64,000 bases of DNA from UKL13-3 sp040387195 (GCA_040387195.1 JAZKEF010000017.1:186001-250000); one strand, 5' to 3'; numbered from the stretch's first letter, positions 1 through 8,591 are shown. Numbers and translations: made by a program. Notes: generated by a model not told the origin, from the sequence alone.

Positions 1-998
1 GCATAAAAAACACTTCCAATATTTTTTCCCAATGTAAGCGACTGGCCGGTGCACAATGTTGTGTCTGGCCCCAGGTCCACTTTGGGCAACGGTCTGTATA
101 CTACATTAATGGTGTCGTAACGGATGCACATGCCCGAAGTTATTTTTACCCAATACGTTCCTGATTTATTAATATCCAGGTAAGGTTGTGTAGTGCCGTT
201 GTTCCATAAATAACTTAGTCCGTTTGGTGTTGCTGCATTCAATCTTGTGATGGTGGTAGAATCGGCACATATCGACATATTCGGGCCCAGTATATCACTT
301 GGAATATTACAATTATCGCCCAGGTACACATCATCAACATAATACCAGGCCGAATTCACGAAGGTAGGATTGCCATCGGGAACAGGGGTGTAATCAGCCA
401 AACTGTATGGTGCAAAACTACCAATGGTAATCCATTCTTCTCCTCCCGAAGCCGTATATGATCCCGATACCTGCACCCAATTTGATTTATCTGTAATATA
501 AGTTGGGGTAATAATTTGTGGTGAAAAAGGTTTGATAAATGTAGAGGAATTGGTGGTTGTTGTATTGGAGAAATACACACCAATTTTATTATGAGCCACG
601 GTACTGATATCCGACAAACTCAGGTACATTTCGAAATAATACGTTCTTCCTCCGACCAACGGAGCAACCAAGTGATTCACAATATACCCGCGGCTACAAA
701 TGGCACATTGGGGTAAAAAGGACAATGCATAAGCTACTCCGGTGCGTGCAGGCTGATTGCCAAATACATTTGTGGGGACACCATAGTTGGGACTTGAGGC
801 GCATGCGTTGAAATAAGCTACACCGTTCAGTGTTCCGTTATATCCACTGAACCAGTTGTTGGCAAGTGTTATCTGGCTGTTCACGTTGGGGCACGCAGAT
901 TTATCCTCAAAGCTTCCGTTTTGAACGAGGTTTTGTGACATAGAAGTGCATGGGGCAGCTACACTCAGAAGTACTAAAATCCTGAGCAGGTATTTCAT
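1..998 (-). CDS. Secreted multidomain surface protein, partial (3' end off the window)
   Basis: The reading frame runs open from ATG at 998 to the window edge (332 codons seen). It begins with a signal peptide, MKYLLRILVLLSVAAPCTS, cut just before SQNLVQNGSFED. The NGSFE opening, Cys-containing segments and a WYYVDDVYLGDNC motif near residue 225 resemble the carbohydrate-binding-like jelly-roll modules of Bacteroidota surface proteins. After this an Ig/PKD-like module starts, with SYLWNNGTT and SGTYWVKIT followed by VDLGPDTTLC. Family knowledge: such proteins usually end in a gliding-motility-type type IX secretion domain, which would lie outside the window. It is divergent from the metallo-hydrolase at 1069. 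The class is clear, the ligand unknown. Confidence 0.8.
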   Translation of the reverse strand, partial: MKYLLRILVLLSVAAPCTSMSQNLVQNGSFEDKSACPNVNSQITLANNWFSGYNGTLNGVAYFNACASSPNYGVPTNVFGNQPARTGVAYALSFLPQCAICSRGYIVNHLVAPLVGGRTYYFEMYLSLSDISTVAHNKIGVYFSNTTTTNSSTFIKPFSPQIITPTYITDKSNWVQVSGSYTASGGEEWITIGSFAPYSLADYTPVPDGNPTFVNSAWYYVDDVYLGDNCNIPSDILGPNMSICADSTTITRLNAATPNGLSYLWNNGTTQPYLDINKSGTYWVKITSGMCIRYDTINVVYRPLPKVDLGPDTTLCTGQSLTLGKNIGSVFY

Positions 999-1068
999 TT
1001 ACCTTGCTAAGATACATTTTTTTTAAAATTTCTGCTTTTCAAGTGGAAATGGGTATTTTAGCACACTC

Positions 1069-1833
1069 ATGCAGATTACTTTTTTAGGAACAGGAACTTC
1101 ACAGGGTGTGCCGCTCATAGCTTGCGATTGCATGGTTTGCACCTCCACTAATGAAAAAGATAAACGATTACGGGCCTCCATTTTGGTGCAGGATCAAGGA
1201 TTGGATATTGTGGTAGACTCAGGTCCCGATTTCAGGCAACAAATGTTGCGTTGCGGAATTCAAAAACTCGATGCACTTATTTTTACGCATGCCCACAAGG
1301 ATCATATTGCCGGCATGGATGATGTACGTGGATTTAATTATAAGATGAAATCAGCCATTGAAGTGTATTGCACCGAGGGCGTGGAGCATCAGTTGCGCCA
1401 GGAGTTTCACTACATCTTCAGCGATTTTAAATACCCGGGGATTCCCGAAATAAAGATTCACCATATTCATAAAGATGCCAATATGGATGTGAAAGGATTG
1501 GCTATTACGCCTATTGAAGTAATGCACTATAAGTTGCCTGTATTGGGTTTCAGGTTCAATAACTTTGTATACATCACCGATGCAAACTTTATCAGCGAGG
1601 CGGAAAAGGAAAAAATTAAAGGATGTGATGCACTCGTGTTAAATGCGCTGCGTAAAGAACAACATGTGTCCCATTTCAGTTTGCAGGAAGCGCTTAATTT
1701 GATTGCAGAACTCAAACCGAAACGGGCTTACCTTACACATATTAGTCACCAATTGGGATTGCATGATGAGGTGAGTAAAGAGCTTCCACCAAATGTGTTT
1801 TTGGCTTACGATAATCAACAAATAGAATGCTAA
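1069..1833 (+). CDS. MBL-fold metallo-hydrolase, PhnP/RNase Z-like
   Basis: Cytoplasmic metallo-beta-lactamase-fold hydrolase of 254 residues. TFLGTGTSQGVP at residues 4-15 is the opening strand typical of the PhnP (cyclic phosphodiesterase) and RNase Z branch. HAHKDH at 74-79 supplies metal ligands H74, H76, D78 and H79, and the distal histidines lie in LTHISHQ near residue 225. A paired-Cys segment, CDCMVC at 19-24, matches the extra metal-binding Cys of PhnP-type enzymes. The stop is one base before the RqcH start, so the two are almost certainly co-transcribed and perhaps translationally coupled. PhnP itself acts in phosphonate breakdown, but no phn genes are present here, so a nucleic-acid or tRNA substrate is possible. 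Confidence 0.85.
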   Translation: MQITFLGTGTSQGVPLIACDCMVCTSTNEKDKRLRASILVQDQGLDIVVDSGPDFRQQMLRCGIQKLDALIFTHAHKDHIAGMDDVRGFNYKMKSAIEVYCTEGVEHQLRQEFHYIFSDFKYPGIPEIKIHHIHKDANMDVKGLAITPIEVMHYKLPVLGFRFNNFVYITDANFISEAEKEKIKGCDALVLNALRKEQHVSHFSLQEALNLIAELKPKRAYLTHISHQLGLHDEVSKELPPNVFLAYDNQQIEC

Positions 1834-1834
1834 T

Positions 1835-3259
1835 ATGAGCATTCCCAATTCGTTCCATCAGCAATACCCGGTCATTGTCGCACTCTCTCAAAAGCTAAGT
1901 AAACGGGTGGTTGGGGCGGTTTTTGCCGATGCTTATACGTTGAGCAAAGATGAACTGGTTTTGGTTTTTCGACTTGTATCCGGACAGTTTTTTACACTCA
2001 GTATTCAGCAACAGTTTCAATCCTGTTTCGTGTTTTTCCAGGATGAAAAACCCGAACGGGTCTCCAATGCACAACCTTGTTTTGAAGCGATGTTAGATAA
2101 ACATATCTTCAGTATTGAGCAACATCCGGGTAACCGTTCGTTTGCTTTGCACATCACACAAAACTGCCAACTGGTGTTTAAGATGTATGACGGGTTGGTG
2201 AACGTGCTGCTCTTTAAGGATGGGAAAGTCTCCGATATGTTTCGGGAAAGTATTTCCAAAGATTGGGAACTTTCGATTGATACGTTTGCTGCAAAAGGCA
2301 ATGCAGAAGAGGTAAAGGCCAATCGTTTTTACATATACAAACGGGAACATCCGCATCCATTTTACCTGAGTATTTCGACACAGCCGGATACATTGGTGTT
2401 CGAAACAGATGATGTATTGGATGCGCTGAACGAGTTTGGTAAAGTATGTTTGAGTTATTACCGTTTTGCATACAGCAAACAACAACTGCTAAGCAAGTAT
2501 ACGGCCGAACGAACTAAACTGGAGGGCTTACTCAACAAGACCAGGCAAGGCCTTGCTGCCAAACAAACAGAGGCCACCCCTGAAGAGATTGCCAATATTA
2601 TTATGGCCAATATGCATGCCATTGCGCCCAAGAGCAAACAGGTGGAGTTGTTCGATTTTTACCATAACAAACTGCTTATCATTAAGCTCAAAGAAGAGTT
2701 GAATGCACAGCAAAATGCAGCGTATTACTACCGTAAACACAAGAACGGAAATATTGAACAGGAACAGTTGATACAAAAGCTAAAGACAACAGAAGAACGT
2801 TTGGAAGAAGTAGATCGCCTTATTTCGGGTGTTGAAAAGGTGCACCAATACAGGGAACTCAAACCCTATCTACCTAAAGAAAAAGAAAAGAAACAGGTAG
2901 CGTTGCCATTCCGGCAATTTGAATGTGACGGTTTTTTAATTTGGGTGGGAAAAAGTGCGGCCAATAATGATGAACTCACCTTACGGCATTCGCACAAAAA
3001 TGATCTGTGGTTGCATGCAAAGGATGTTAGCGGTTCGCATGTACTGGTCAAATGGAAAGCCGGGAAGGAGTTTCCTCCAAAAGTATTGGAGCGGGCTGCG
3101 CAGCTAGCCGCTTATTATTCCAAACTGAAAGGAAGCGGATTGGTTCCGGTGAGTTATACATTGAAAAAATTTGTTCGCAAACCCAAAGGAGCAGAGCCGG
3201 GACAGGTAATTGTAGAAAAAGAAGAAGTGTTGATGGTTGAACCCAGGGTGGAGGCATAA
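1835..3259 (+). CDS. rqcH: NFACT-domain ribosome quality control factor (RqcH/Rqc2-type)
   Basis: 474-residue homologue of the Rqc2/RqcH/FbpA family, which binds obstructed 50S subunits holding peptidyl-tRNA and, in Bacillus, adds C-terminal alanine tails. An NFACT-N-like region (about 1-180) is followed by a long charged helical coiled coil (about 220-335) and the NFACT-R domain with LWLHAKDVSGSHV near 391. It is shorter than the Firmicutes proteins (about 570). The Asp-Arg pair needed for tailing in Bacillus RqcH (D97/R98) appears here as N100-R101 in HPGNRSFALH, so tailing activity is uncertain. It follows the MBL gene by one base. Older annotations call the family fibronectin-binding protein, which is misleading. 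Confidence 0.88.
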   Translation: MSIPNSFHQQYPVIVALSQKLSKRVVGAVFADAYTLSKDELVLVFRLVSGQFFTLSIQQQFQSCFVFFQDEKPERVSNAQPCFEAMLDKHIFSIEQHPGNRSFALHITQNCQLVFKMYDGLVNVLLFKDGKVSDMFRESISKDWELSIDTFAAKGNAEEVKANRFYIYKREHPHPFYLSISTQPDTLVFETDDVLDALNEFGKVCLSYYRFAYSKQQLLSKYTAERTKLEGLLNKTRQGLAAKQTEATPEEIANIIMANMHAIAPKSKQVELFDFYHNKLLIIKLKEELNAQQNAAYYYRKHKNGNIEQEQLIQKLKTTEERLEEVDRLISGVEKVHQYRELKPYLPKEKEKKQVALPFRQFECDGFLIWVGKSAANNDELTLRHSHKNDLWLHAKDVSGSHVLVKWKAGKEFPPKVLERAAQLAAYYSKLKGSGLVPVSYTLKKFVRKPKGAEPGQVIVEKEEVLMVEPRVEA

Positions 3260-3262
3260 AAA

Positions 3263-3339
3263 GTTGCATTTTTTGCAACAAGGGGATAATGAGTTGCAAC
3301 TATTGCAACTAAAGTGAAATGGAGTTGCAATAGTTGCAA
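3263..3339. repeat. TTGCAA-rich inverted repeats in the rqcH 3' region
   Basis: A small hairpin, GTTGCA with a five-T loop and TGCAAC (3263-3279), is followed by a perfect 17-bp inverted repeat (arms 3294-3310 and 3323-3339, 12-base loop) built from TTGCAA words and followed by TATTTTT. It could be a weak terminator for the MBL-rqcH unit or a set of protein-binding sites. The stem is AT-rich, so terminator strength is doubtful. Confidence 0.6.
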
Positions 3340-3422
3340 TATTTTTCCGATACATTAGTATAATACCGTAAGGAGTGACGACATGAGCGGCCTAGTTTTG
3401 TCCCACTCAATTCAATAATCGT

Positions 3423-4514
3423 ATGAAACAATTGCTACTCATTTTTGCAAGTTTGTGTTGCCTGCTTGCAAAAGCCCAGGACACAACCGTGATACAAAAG
3501 AAATTTCAGGTTACACCGATGCCCGTGTTGTTATTTGATCCCTTTACAGGATTTGGATATGGTATCTTGGCCAACTTTAATTATTTACTCGGAGATGCCA
3601 CCACCACACGGTATTCCAATTCGCAGTTTCTGGCATTGCATACCACCCGCGGACAAACAGCTGTCCAAACCAATCACCAGATTTTTTTGAACGATGAAAA
3701 ATTCTTATGGCAAGGCAAGCTGCAGTTTTTGGATTGGCCGGAATACACCTATGGATTAGGAGCACGCAGCGGTGATGCCGAACCTGTAAAAGAACTGATT
3801 TCATACCGGGCAATAGAGCTTGAAGAACGTTTGATGTGGCGGTTGGGTAAGCGCAAGAATTTTATCGGGCCTCAATACCGCCTGTTTTCGAGCTGGAATC
3901 TGTCATCTGATATTGCCGACAGCATAAGTTTTTTTGAACAGAAGGCCATCGGTAATGAATCATTCATTGCATCTGGAATCGGACTTCATTTTATACATGA
4001 TAGCAGGGATAATGTACAGAACGCATACTCCGGAATATACCTGGAATTGGCGGTAAATCCATATGTGAAAGTATTGGGCAGCACACAAAATTGGACCAAT
4101 CTGCGCATTGATTTCAGAAAGTATGTTTCATTCTCTGCTAAAAAACAGCAAGTTCTTGCCACACGTATTTTATGTGAACAAGCAGTGGGAGAGGTTCCTT
4201 ATATGCTCACGCCCATGCCCGGAAGGTATTTTGCCACCCGCGGATATGTGCAGGGGCGCTATCGTGGTAAAACATTTTTAAGTGCCGAAGCAGAATACCG
4301 TTGGCATATTTGGCGCGGTTTGGGTGCTGTTGCCTTCGGTAATATCAGTACTGTAAGCGAACCCGATGGAAATGTTCAATACCTCAATCCTGCTGCCGGA
4401 GCCGGTATCCGCTTAGCGTTAAGCAAAGCACAACGTATCAATTTAAGAATTGATTATGCACGGGGATTAAATGATAACGGAGGATTGTACTTCCATGTTA
4501 CAGAGGCATTTTGA
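3423..4514 (+). CDS. BamA/TamA-like outer-membrane beta-barrel protein
   Basis: 363 residues with a cleavable signal peptide (MKQLLLIFASLCCLLAKAQ). The mature part alternates polar and hydrophobic residues throughout, as in a transmembrane barrel. It contains FDPFTGFGYGI near the start, a FIHDSRDN segment near 195 typical of Omp85/surface-antigen barrels, and ends in an aromatic residue (VTEAF), the usual barrel C-terminal signal. No POTRA domains are present, so this is a barrel-only member. Its partner or cargo is unknown and it stands alone between rqcH and a convergent amidohydrolase. Confidence 0.7.
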   Translation: MKQLLLIFASLCCLLAKAQDTTVIQKKFQVTPMPVLLFDPFTGFGYGILANFNYLLGDATTTRYSNSQFLALHTTRGQTAVQTNHQIFLNDEKFLWQGKLQFLDWPEYTYGLGARSGDAEPVKELISYRAIELEERLMWRLGKRKNFIGPQYRLFSSWNLSSDIADSISFFEQKAIGNESFIASGIGLHFIHDSRDNVQNAYSGIYLELAVNPYVKVLGSTQNWTNLRIDFRKYVSFSAKKQQVLATRILCEQAVGEVPYMLTPMPGRYFATRGYVQGRYRGKTFLSAEAEYRWHIWRGLGAVAFGNISTVSEPDGNVQYLNPAAGAGIRLALSKAQRINLRIDYARGLNDNGGLYFHVTEAF

Positions 4515-4603
4515 TATGGAGTGTACTGGTAATAAGTTGACTGGATAATAGTGTTAGGTTCTGGTCTGATATCTTCCAACCTCCATCATCCAACTTCTAT
4601 CCT

Positions 4604-5809
4604 CTAACCTCCACTCTCCAGTTCCTTCACCGCCAACCATGCCATCAATCCCGCACTTAGTTCCAAAGCATCTTCTTCAATATCAAAAGTCGGTGTGTGT
4701 ACGCTAGAAGTAATGCCGCGCTTTTCATTGCGCGTTCCTAAACGGTAAAAGCATGCGGGCATCTCTTGCGAGTAATAAGCGAAGTCTTCGGCAGCCATCC
4801 ATATATCTAAATCTACCACATTTTCGGCACCTACATATTCACGGGCTCCTTCTTTGGCTCTGCGTGTAACGTTTAGATCGTTCATTAAAAATGGGTATCC
4901 TTTGCGTACCTCAAATTCGCAGCTTCCACCCATACTTTCGGCCAATTGCGTTGCGGTTTTTACCATCAATACATGCGCCTCTGCTCGCCAGTCTTCATCA
5001 AGAGTGCGGAAGGTTCCTTCCAGTTTTACTTCATCCGGAATCACATTGGTGGCACCATTGGCAATCACTTTTCCAAAGGATAAAACGGATGGAATAATCG
5101 GATTAGCCCTGCGGCTTACCAGACTTTGCAATGCGGTAATCATATGTGCCATTATGAGCACAGGGTCAATATTGAGATGAGGCATGGCTCCATGTCCGCC
5201 TTTACCTTTAATGGTAACATACAGCTCATCGGTTGATGCCATATACAAACCCTCGCGAAACCCAATGGTTCCTGCTGGTAACAAAGGCATCACGTGTTGT
5301 CCGATGATGGAGGTGGCCTGTGGATTTTGCAACGCGTTTTCCCGAATCATAATAGATGCACCACCCGGCAGCTTTTCTTCTCCGGGCTGAAATAACAACT
5401 TAATGGTTCCTTCAAATGAGTCTTTAAGGTCGTTCAAAATCATTGCCGCACCTAGAAGTGAGCTTGTGTGTACATCATGTCCGCATGCGTGCATTACACC
5501 TTCGTTTTGTGATTTATAAGGAACGTCATTTTGTTCTACAATTGGTAATGCATCCATATCAGCCCGTAAGGCAATCGTTTTGATATCCGGATTTTTTCCT
5601 TTGATATGCACAACCAAACCTGTTTTGGCTTTGTGTTCAATATCGGTAATGCCCATCTCGCGCAGCTTATGTTCAACAAAAGCCTGGGTATTGTATTCCT
5701 GAAAAGATAATTCAGGATGTTGGTGAATATGCCTGCGCAACGATACCACATAAGCGTGGTTCTGTTTGGCTTTGTCTTTAATCTGCTTTAATAAACTCAT
5801 GCTGTTCAA
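4604..5809 (-). CDS. M20-family amidohydrolase (N-acyl-amino-acid/hippurate hydrolase type)
   Basis: 401-residue metallo-amidohydrolase of the M20D peptidase family, expected to release amino acids from N-acyl or aromatic-acyl conjugates in the cytoplasm. RADMDALPI near 83 and HACGHDVHTSSLLG near 107 carry the first metal ligands; GEEKLPGGA near 143 holds the catalytic Glu; GHGAMPH near 203 marks the dimerisation lid; and MAAEDFAYYSQ near 338 holds a further conserved Glu. Length is normal. The start MNSMSLLKQIK has another Met at residue 4, so it is uncertain by three codons. Substrate cannot be read from the sequence. Confidence 0.9.
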   Translation of the reverse strand: MNSMSLLKQIKDKAKQNHAYVVSLRRHIHQHPELSFQEYNTQAFVEHKLREMGITDIEHKAKTGLVVHIKGKNPDIKTIALRADMDALPIVEQNDVPYKSQNEGVMHACGHDVHTSSLLGAAMILNDLKDSFEGTIKLLFQPGEEKLPGGASIMIRENALQNPQATSIIGQHVMPLLPAGTIGFREGLYMASTDELYVTIKGKGGHGAMPHLNIDPVLIMAHMITALQSLVSRRANPIIPSVLSFGKVIANGATNVIPDEVKLEGTFRTLDEDWRAEAHVLMVKTATQLAESMGGSCEFEVRKGYPFLMNDLNVTRRAKEGAREYVGAENVVDLDIWMAAEDFAYYSQEMPACFYRLGTRNEKRGITSSVHTPTFDIEEDALELSAGLMAWLAVKELESGG

Positions 5810-6014
5810 AAGTATCTATATTTTTAGAACAATCTAAAATGAAATTCGAAAGGGGAGAAAATTCGAAACTCGAAAAGAAAAATTCTTTTGCAACGGCCAC
5901 AGTTAGGCAGTTTTTTATTTAGAAAAGTGTTCCTAACGACAATACGTTGTGTTTCTCTGTGCTTCTCCGTGCACTTTGTGTGAAATCCGCAAGAGACACT
6001 TCATTTCCACCCGC

Positions 6015-6055
6015 AGGTGCCTTCGGACATTCCGCTTTGCGGAGCTCAGGCACCT
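6015..6055. repeat. Nested palindrome, REP-like
   Basis: Outer arms AGGTGCCT (6015-6022) and AGGCACCT (6048-6055) are perfect inverted repeats. Inside them TCCGC-TTT-GCGGA (6031-6043) forms a second perfect hairpin. It lies in a 271-base gap between two minus-strand genes. The G+C is higher than the surroundings. No T run is present on the minus-strand side, so it looks like a dispersed palindromic element rather than a terminator. Confidence 0.6.
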
Positions 6056-6080
6056 TGCCCACCTTCATTCCTTCATACAT

Positions 6081-6938
6081 TTACTGGGAACCAAAAGTTA
6101 GCGCATAAGAACGATTAAATTGCGCTCCACCTTCAAGTTTCACAATGCCCTCTTTCCGGGAAACATCATCATGCCCCTCAACAGGGTCAGCATGGCCGCA
6201 CCAGGGTTCCAAACAAATAAACTGTTGGTTGCCTTTAGGTGCCCAGATACCCATATGAGGAAACCCGGAGTAATTGATCCGGATTTTAAATGTACCGTTA
6301 TGTTGTTTTAAAGTAAATTGATTCGATTGAAGGTTTTTAAAAACAATCGCATCATCATTGAACAGTGCAGTATTCAATTGTATAGTTGTTGGAGTAGTCA
6401 GTGCCTTTTTACGGTTTCCATTAAACAATCCTCCCGATAATAAATGACGTTCTTCAGTTTCGGCTTGTTCAAAGATAAGAGTGTAATCTGTGAGTTCAGC
6501 TGTTGGCAGGTTAAAACCCGGATGCGCGCCAATGCTGAAATACATTGATTGTGAATCGTTGTTAGTCACTTCATATAAACAGGTGAGTGTATTGTTTGTT
6601 AACTGATACCCCAACCTAAGCGTAAAGCTGAACGGATAAACAGCTTTTGTTTCATCATTGGAAGCTAATTCGTACCAAACCTCATCGGTTGTTTCGGATA
6701 CTTTCTGAAAAAACTGATCGCGTGCAAAGCCATGCTGACTCATAGGATAGCGTTGCCCATTCACCAATAGGGAATTGTCTTTCAATTTTCCAACAATCGG
6801 AAAAAGGATGGGTGCATGCCGTGCCCATACTTCAGGATCGGCCTGCCACAGGTATTCAAATCCGGTTGTTTCGTCTTTGATACTGATTAATTCGGATCCC
6901 TTATCCGCTATCTGTATGCTGAGGTACTCATTTTTCAT
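6081..6938 (-). CDS. Aldose 1-epimerase-like (galactose mutarotase fold) protein
   Basis: 285-residue beta-sandwich protein of the aldose 1-epimerase/LacX-YeaD class, which binds hexoses or hexose-6-phosphates. QADPEVWARHAPILFPIVG, QHGFARD and SIGAHPGFN carry the conserved substrate-binding Arg and His residues, and CLEPWCGHADP near the C-terminus holds the catalytic Glu-type motif. I place the start at 6938 (MKNEYLSIQIADKG); an upstream in-frame Met at 6983 would add 15 residues unlike the family. No sugar operon surrounds it, so the physiological sugar is unknown. Confidence 0.85.
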   Translation of the reverse strand: MKNEYLSIQIADKGSELISIKDETTGFEYLWQADPEVWARHAPILFPIVGKLKDNSLLVNGQRYPMSQHGFARDQFFQKVSETTDEVWYELASNDETKAVYPFSFTLRLGYQLTNNTLTCLYEVTNNDSQSMYFSIGAHPGFNLPTAELTDYTLIFEQAETEERHLLSGGLFNGNRKKALTTPTTIQLNTALFNDDAIVFKNLQSNQFTLKQHNGTFKIRINYSGFPHMGIWAPKGNQQFICLEPWCGHADPVEGHDDVSRKEGIVKLEGGAQFNRSYALTFGSQ

Positions 6939-7264
6939 CTTCCAAATAAATACTAAAAAGTACTGATGGGAAAGTGTCGCCACAGATTAGTGCAGATTTG
7001 ATTAGACAAGGTCAGTAAGGTTAATTAAAGGAAAAGGAGTCGTATACATTGATTCACCGCCAAGGTGTCAAGACGCAAAGTATCATGAACGTTCGCTTCT
7101 TGCGGCCTTTTCGGTATTTTATATACAACCATTTTTAGCAAAAAAAATGTGATAATCAGTGGTAATCCCTGCAAGCAGACAGTATTATGCTGAATTCTGC
7201 AATTTGATTTTTTCATTTTAATAAAAGCTATATCTTCGCCACCCTAAAATAATTTATATTAATC

Positions 7265-7381
7265 ATGGGAAAAGGAGACGTAAGATCTAAAAAAGGGAAA
7301 ATGAAAAATGGTTCATTTGGCCGTAGCCGTAACAAACGCGTGTTGAAATCAAAAAACAACAACACCAAAAGACCTGCTTAA
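7265..7381 (+). CDS. 30S ribosomal protein THX
   Basis: A 38-codon gene starting MGKGDVRSKKGKMKNGSFG and ending in a basic, Asn/Lys-rich tail. The GKGD-KxKKGK-xNGxFG core is the signature of THX, a tiny very basic peptide that sits in the head of the 30S subunit in Thermus and is widespread in Bacteroidota. It is followed closely by tRNA-Leu and a strong shared terminator, so all three may form one transcript. A possible -7 box, TATCTTCG, lies at 7231-7238. Too short for most gene finders. Confidence 0.9.
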   Translation: MGKGDVRSKKGKMKNGSFGRSRNKRVLKSKNNNTKRPA

Positions 7382-7403
7382 TTCACAAAGCAGCTCTGAA
7401 TAT

Positions 7404-7485
7404 GCTGCGGTGGTGAAATTGGTAGACATGCCATCTTGAGGGGGTGGTGCCGAAAGGTGTATGAGTTCGAGTCTCATCCGCAGCA
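7404..7485 (+). tRNA. tRNA-Leu, anticodon GAG
   Basis: Acceptor arms GCTGCGG and CCGCAGC pair perfectly. The anticodon stem CCATC/GGTGG closes a seven-base loop TTGAGGG with GAG at 7438-7440, reading CUC/CUU. There is a long class II variable arm, a T arm ATGAG-TTCGAGT-CTCAT, and discriminator A at 7485. The 3' CCA is not encoded. It lies 22 bases after the THX gene and before a strong intrinsic terminator. Confidence 0.96.
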
Positions 7486-7494
7486 CTCACAATT

Positions 7495-7528
7495 AAAAAG
7501 TCCCGCGTTCATAATGCGGGACTTTTTT
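7495..7528 (+). terminator. Intrinsic terminator after tRNA-Leu
   Basis: AAAAAGTCCCGC and GCGGGACTTTTTT form a 12-bp stem around a nine-base loop and end in a T6 run. It lies 10 bases after the tRNA. The flanking A run makes it usable from the other strand too, facing the NmrA-like gene end at 7639. Confidence 0.92.
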
Positions 7529-7638
7529 ATGCATATTGCTTTCGCGGTTTTACATTCTACCCCGCTATAGGCGGGGCGGTTCTGCGGTTTCTCCTAAATT
7601 TTATACAGAAAAATGTAAAACACTGAATGTAAATGGGT

Positions 7639-8526
7639 TTAGCTTGCGTTATATGTGGCAGTAAACTCTTTGGCAAAATCTTCAAGCTTTACTTTCCCCA
7701 ATACAGGCCTGTTGTTCCAGTAATCGGCTTCCACTTGTTTACTGCGCAAGGCAGCACCCATGTTCCGGTATCCTTTAGCTATTTCTGCACTCAGTCCGGC
7801 CTGCAACATGCCTTCGTAGCTTTGCTCATCCGTAAACTCTACATATGGAGTTCCGGCTTTGCCAACAGCAGCGCTTAACACTTCGGTAATTTCTTTCCAG
7901 GTGCGTTCGTCACCGGCAATGTATCTTACGTTATGTCCGGTAAACGAAAGATTTTCCAATTCTTCAGCAGCAACCACAGCAATATCACTCGGATGAACCA
8001 ATACCATCTGATGATCGGCCGGCTGTGCACTTCCCATAATACCCGCATGTTTAATCATTCCGGCCTGTTGAAACAGATTTGTGATGAAATAACTCGGACG
8101 CAAAAACTTCGCGTGTACACCGGATAATTTTTCAATTTCACTTTCTAGGTAACCCAATCCGTCAATGGGGCCGGCACCTTTGCGCATATGTGCACCAATG
8201 CTGCTTAGCACCACAACATGTTTAATCCCGTTTGCAGTAATGGCAGCCACATAGTTTTGCGAAACCGCAACCTGATGCGCATACCAGTCAGTCACCCCAA
8301 AATGAGGTGGGATCATTAAGTACACGGCATCGGCTCCCTTAAACGTTTGGCTGATAAATGCCGCGTCTTCTACAGAACCCACAGCAGCAGTTGCTCCCAA
8401 TGATTCGATGTTGGAAATATTACTCGCTCTTGAAGTGATAACGGTAACCGAATGTCCTGCAGCAACCAATTTTTCGGTTACGGGCTTGCTGATGTTTCCC
8501 AATGAACCTGTGATAATGTATTTCAT
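7639..8526 (-). CDS. NmrA/QorB-like NAD(P)H-binding SDR-family protein
   Basis: 295-residue atypical short-chain dehydrogenase fold. The nucleotide motif GSLGNISK (residues 7-14) follows the first strand, then SVTVITSRASN supplies the cofactor-specificity region and HVVVLSSIGAH near 105 the third strand. The classical catalytic YxxxK is not evident, as expected for NmrA-like proteins, which act as redox sensors or quinone/NAD(P)H reductases. It is divergent from an HxlR regulator across an 80-base region with overlapping promoters, a pairing common in bacteria and implying HxlR control in response to an electrophile or quinone. Confidence 0.88.
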   Translation of the reverse strand: MKYIITGSLGNISKPVTEKLVAAGHSVTVITSRASNISNIESLGATAAVGSVEDAAFISQTFKGADAVYLMIPPHFGVTDWYAHQVAVSQNYVAAITANGIKHVVVLSSIGAHMRKGAGPIDGLGYLESEIEKLSGVHAKFLRPSYFITNLFQQAGMIKHAGIMGSAQPADHQMVLVHPSDIAVVAAEELENLSFTGHNVRYIAGDERTWKEITEVLSAAVGKAGTPYVEFTDEQSYEGMLQAGLSAEIAKGYRNMGAALRSKQVEADYWNNRPVLGKVKLEDFAKEFTATYNAS

Positions 8527-8534
8527 ATTTTTTG

Positions 8535-8565
8535 TTTGTTTAAATGTGGGACAAAACTATTTTTG
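8535..8565 (+). promoter_or_regulatory. Promoter of the HxlR regulator gene
   Basis: TTTG at 8535-8538, a 19-base spacer and TATTTTTG at 8558-8565 match the Bacteroidota housekeeping promoter exactly. The start codon is 40 bases further on, leaving room for an operator. Confidence 0.75.
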
Positions 8566-8582
8566 TACTTACTTTTTATCAA
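8552..8582 (-). promoter_or_regulatory. Promoter of the NmrA-like gene
   Basis: On the minus strand the -7 box TAGTTTTG (TAnnTTTG consensus, 8552-8559) follows a TTG at 8580-8582 with a 20-base spacer. The gene starts 25 bases downstream. The box shares two bases with the divergent promoter. Confidence 0.7.
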
Positions 8583-8591
8583 GTACTTACT
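8565..8591. promoter_or_regulatory. Candidate HxlR operator: direct repeat GTACTTACT
   Basis: GTACTTACT occurs at 8565-8573 and again at 8583-8591. The repeats overlap the end of the plus-strand -7 box and cover the minus-strand -33 element, so a bound regulator could block both promoters. Related GTAnTTACnT-type sites are known for HxlR-like regulators; assignment here is inference. Confidence 0.55.
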
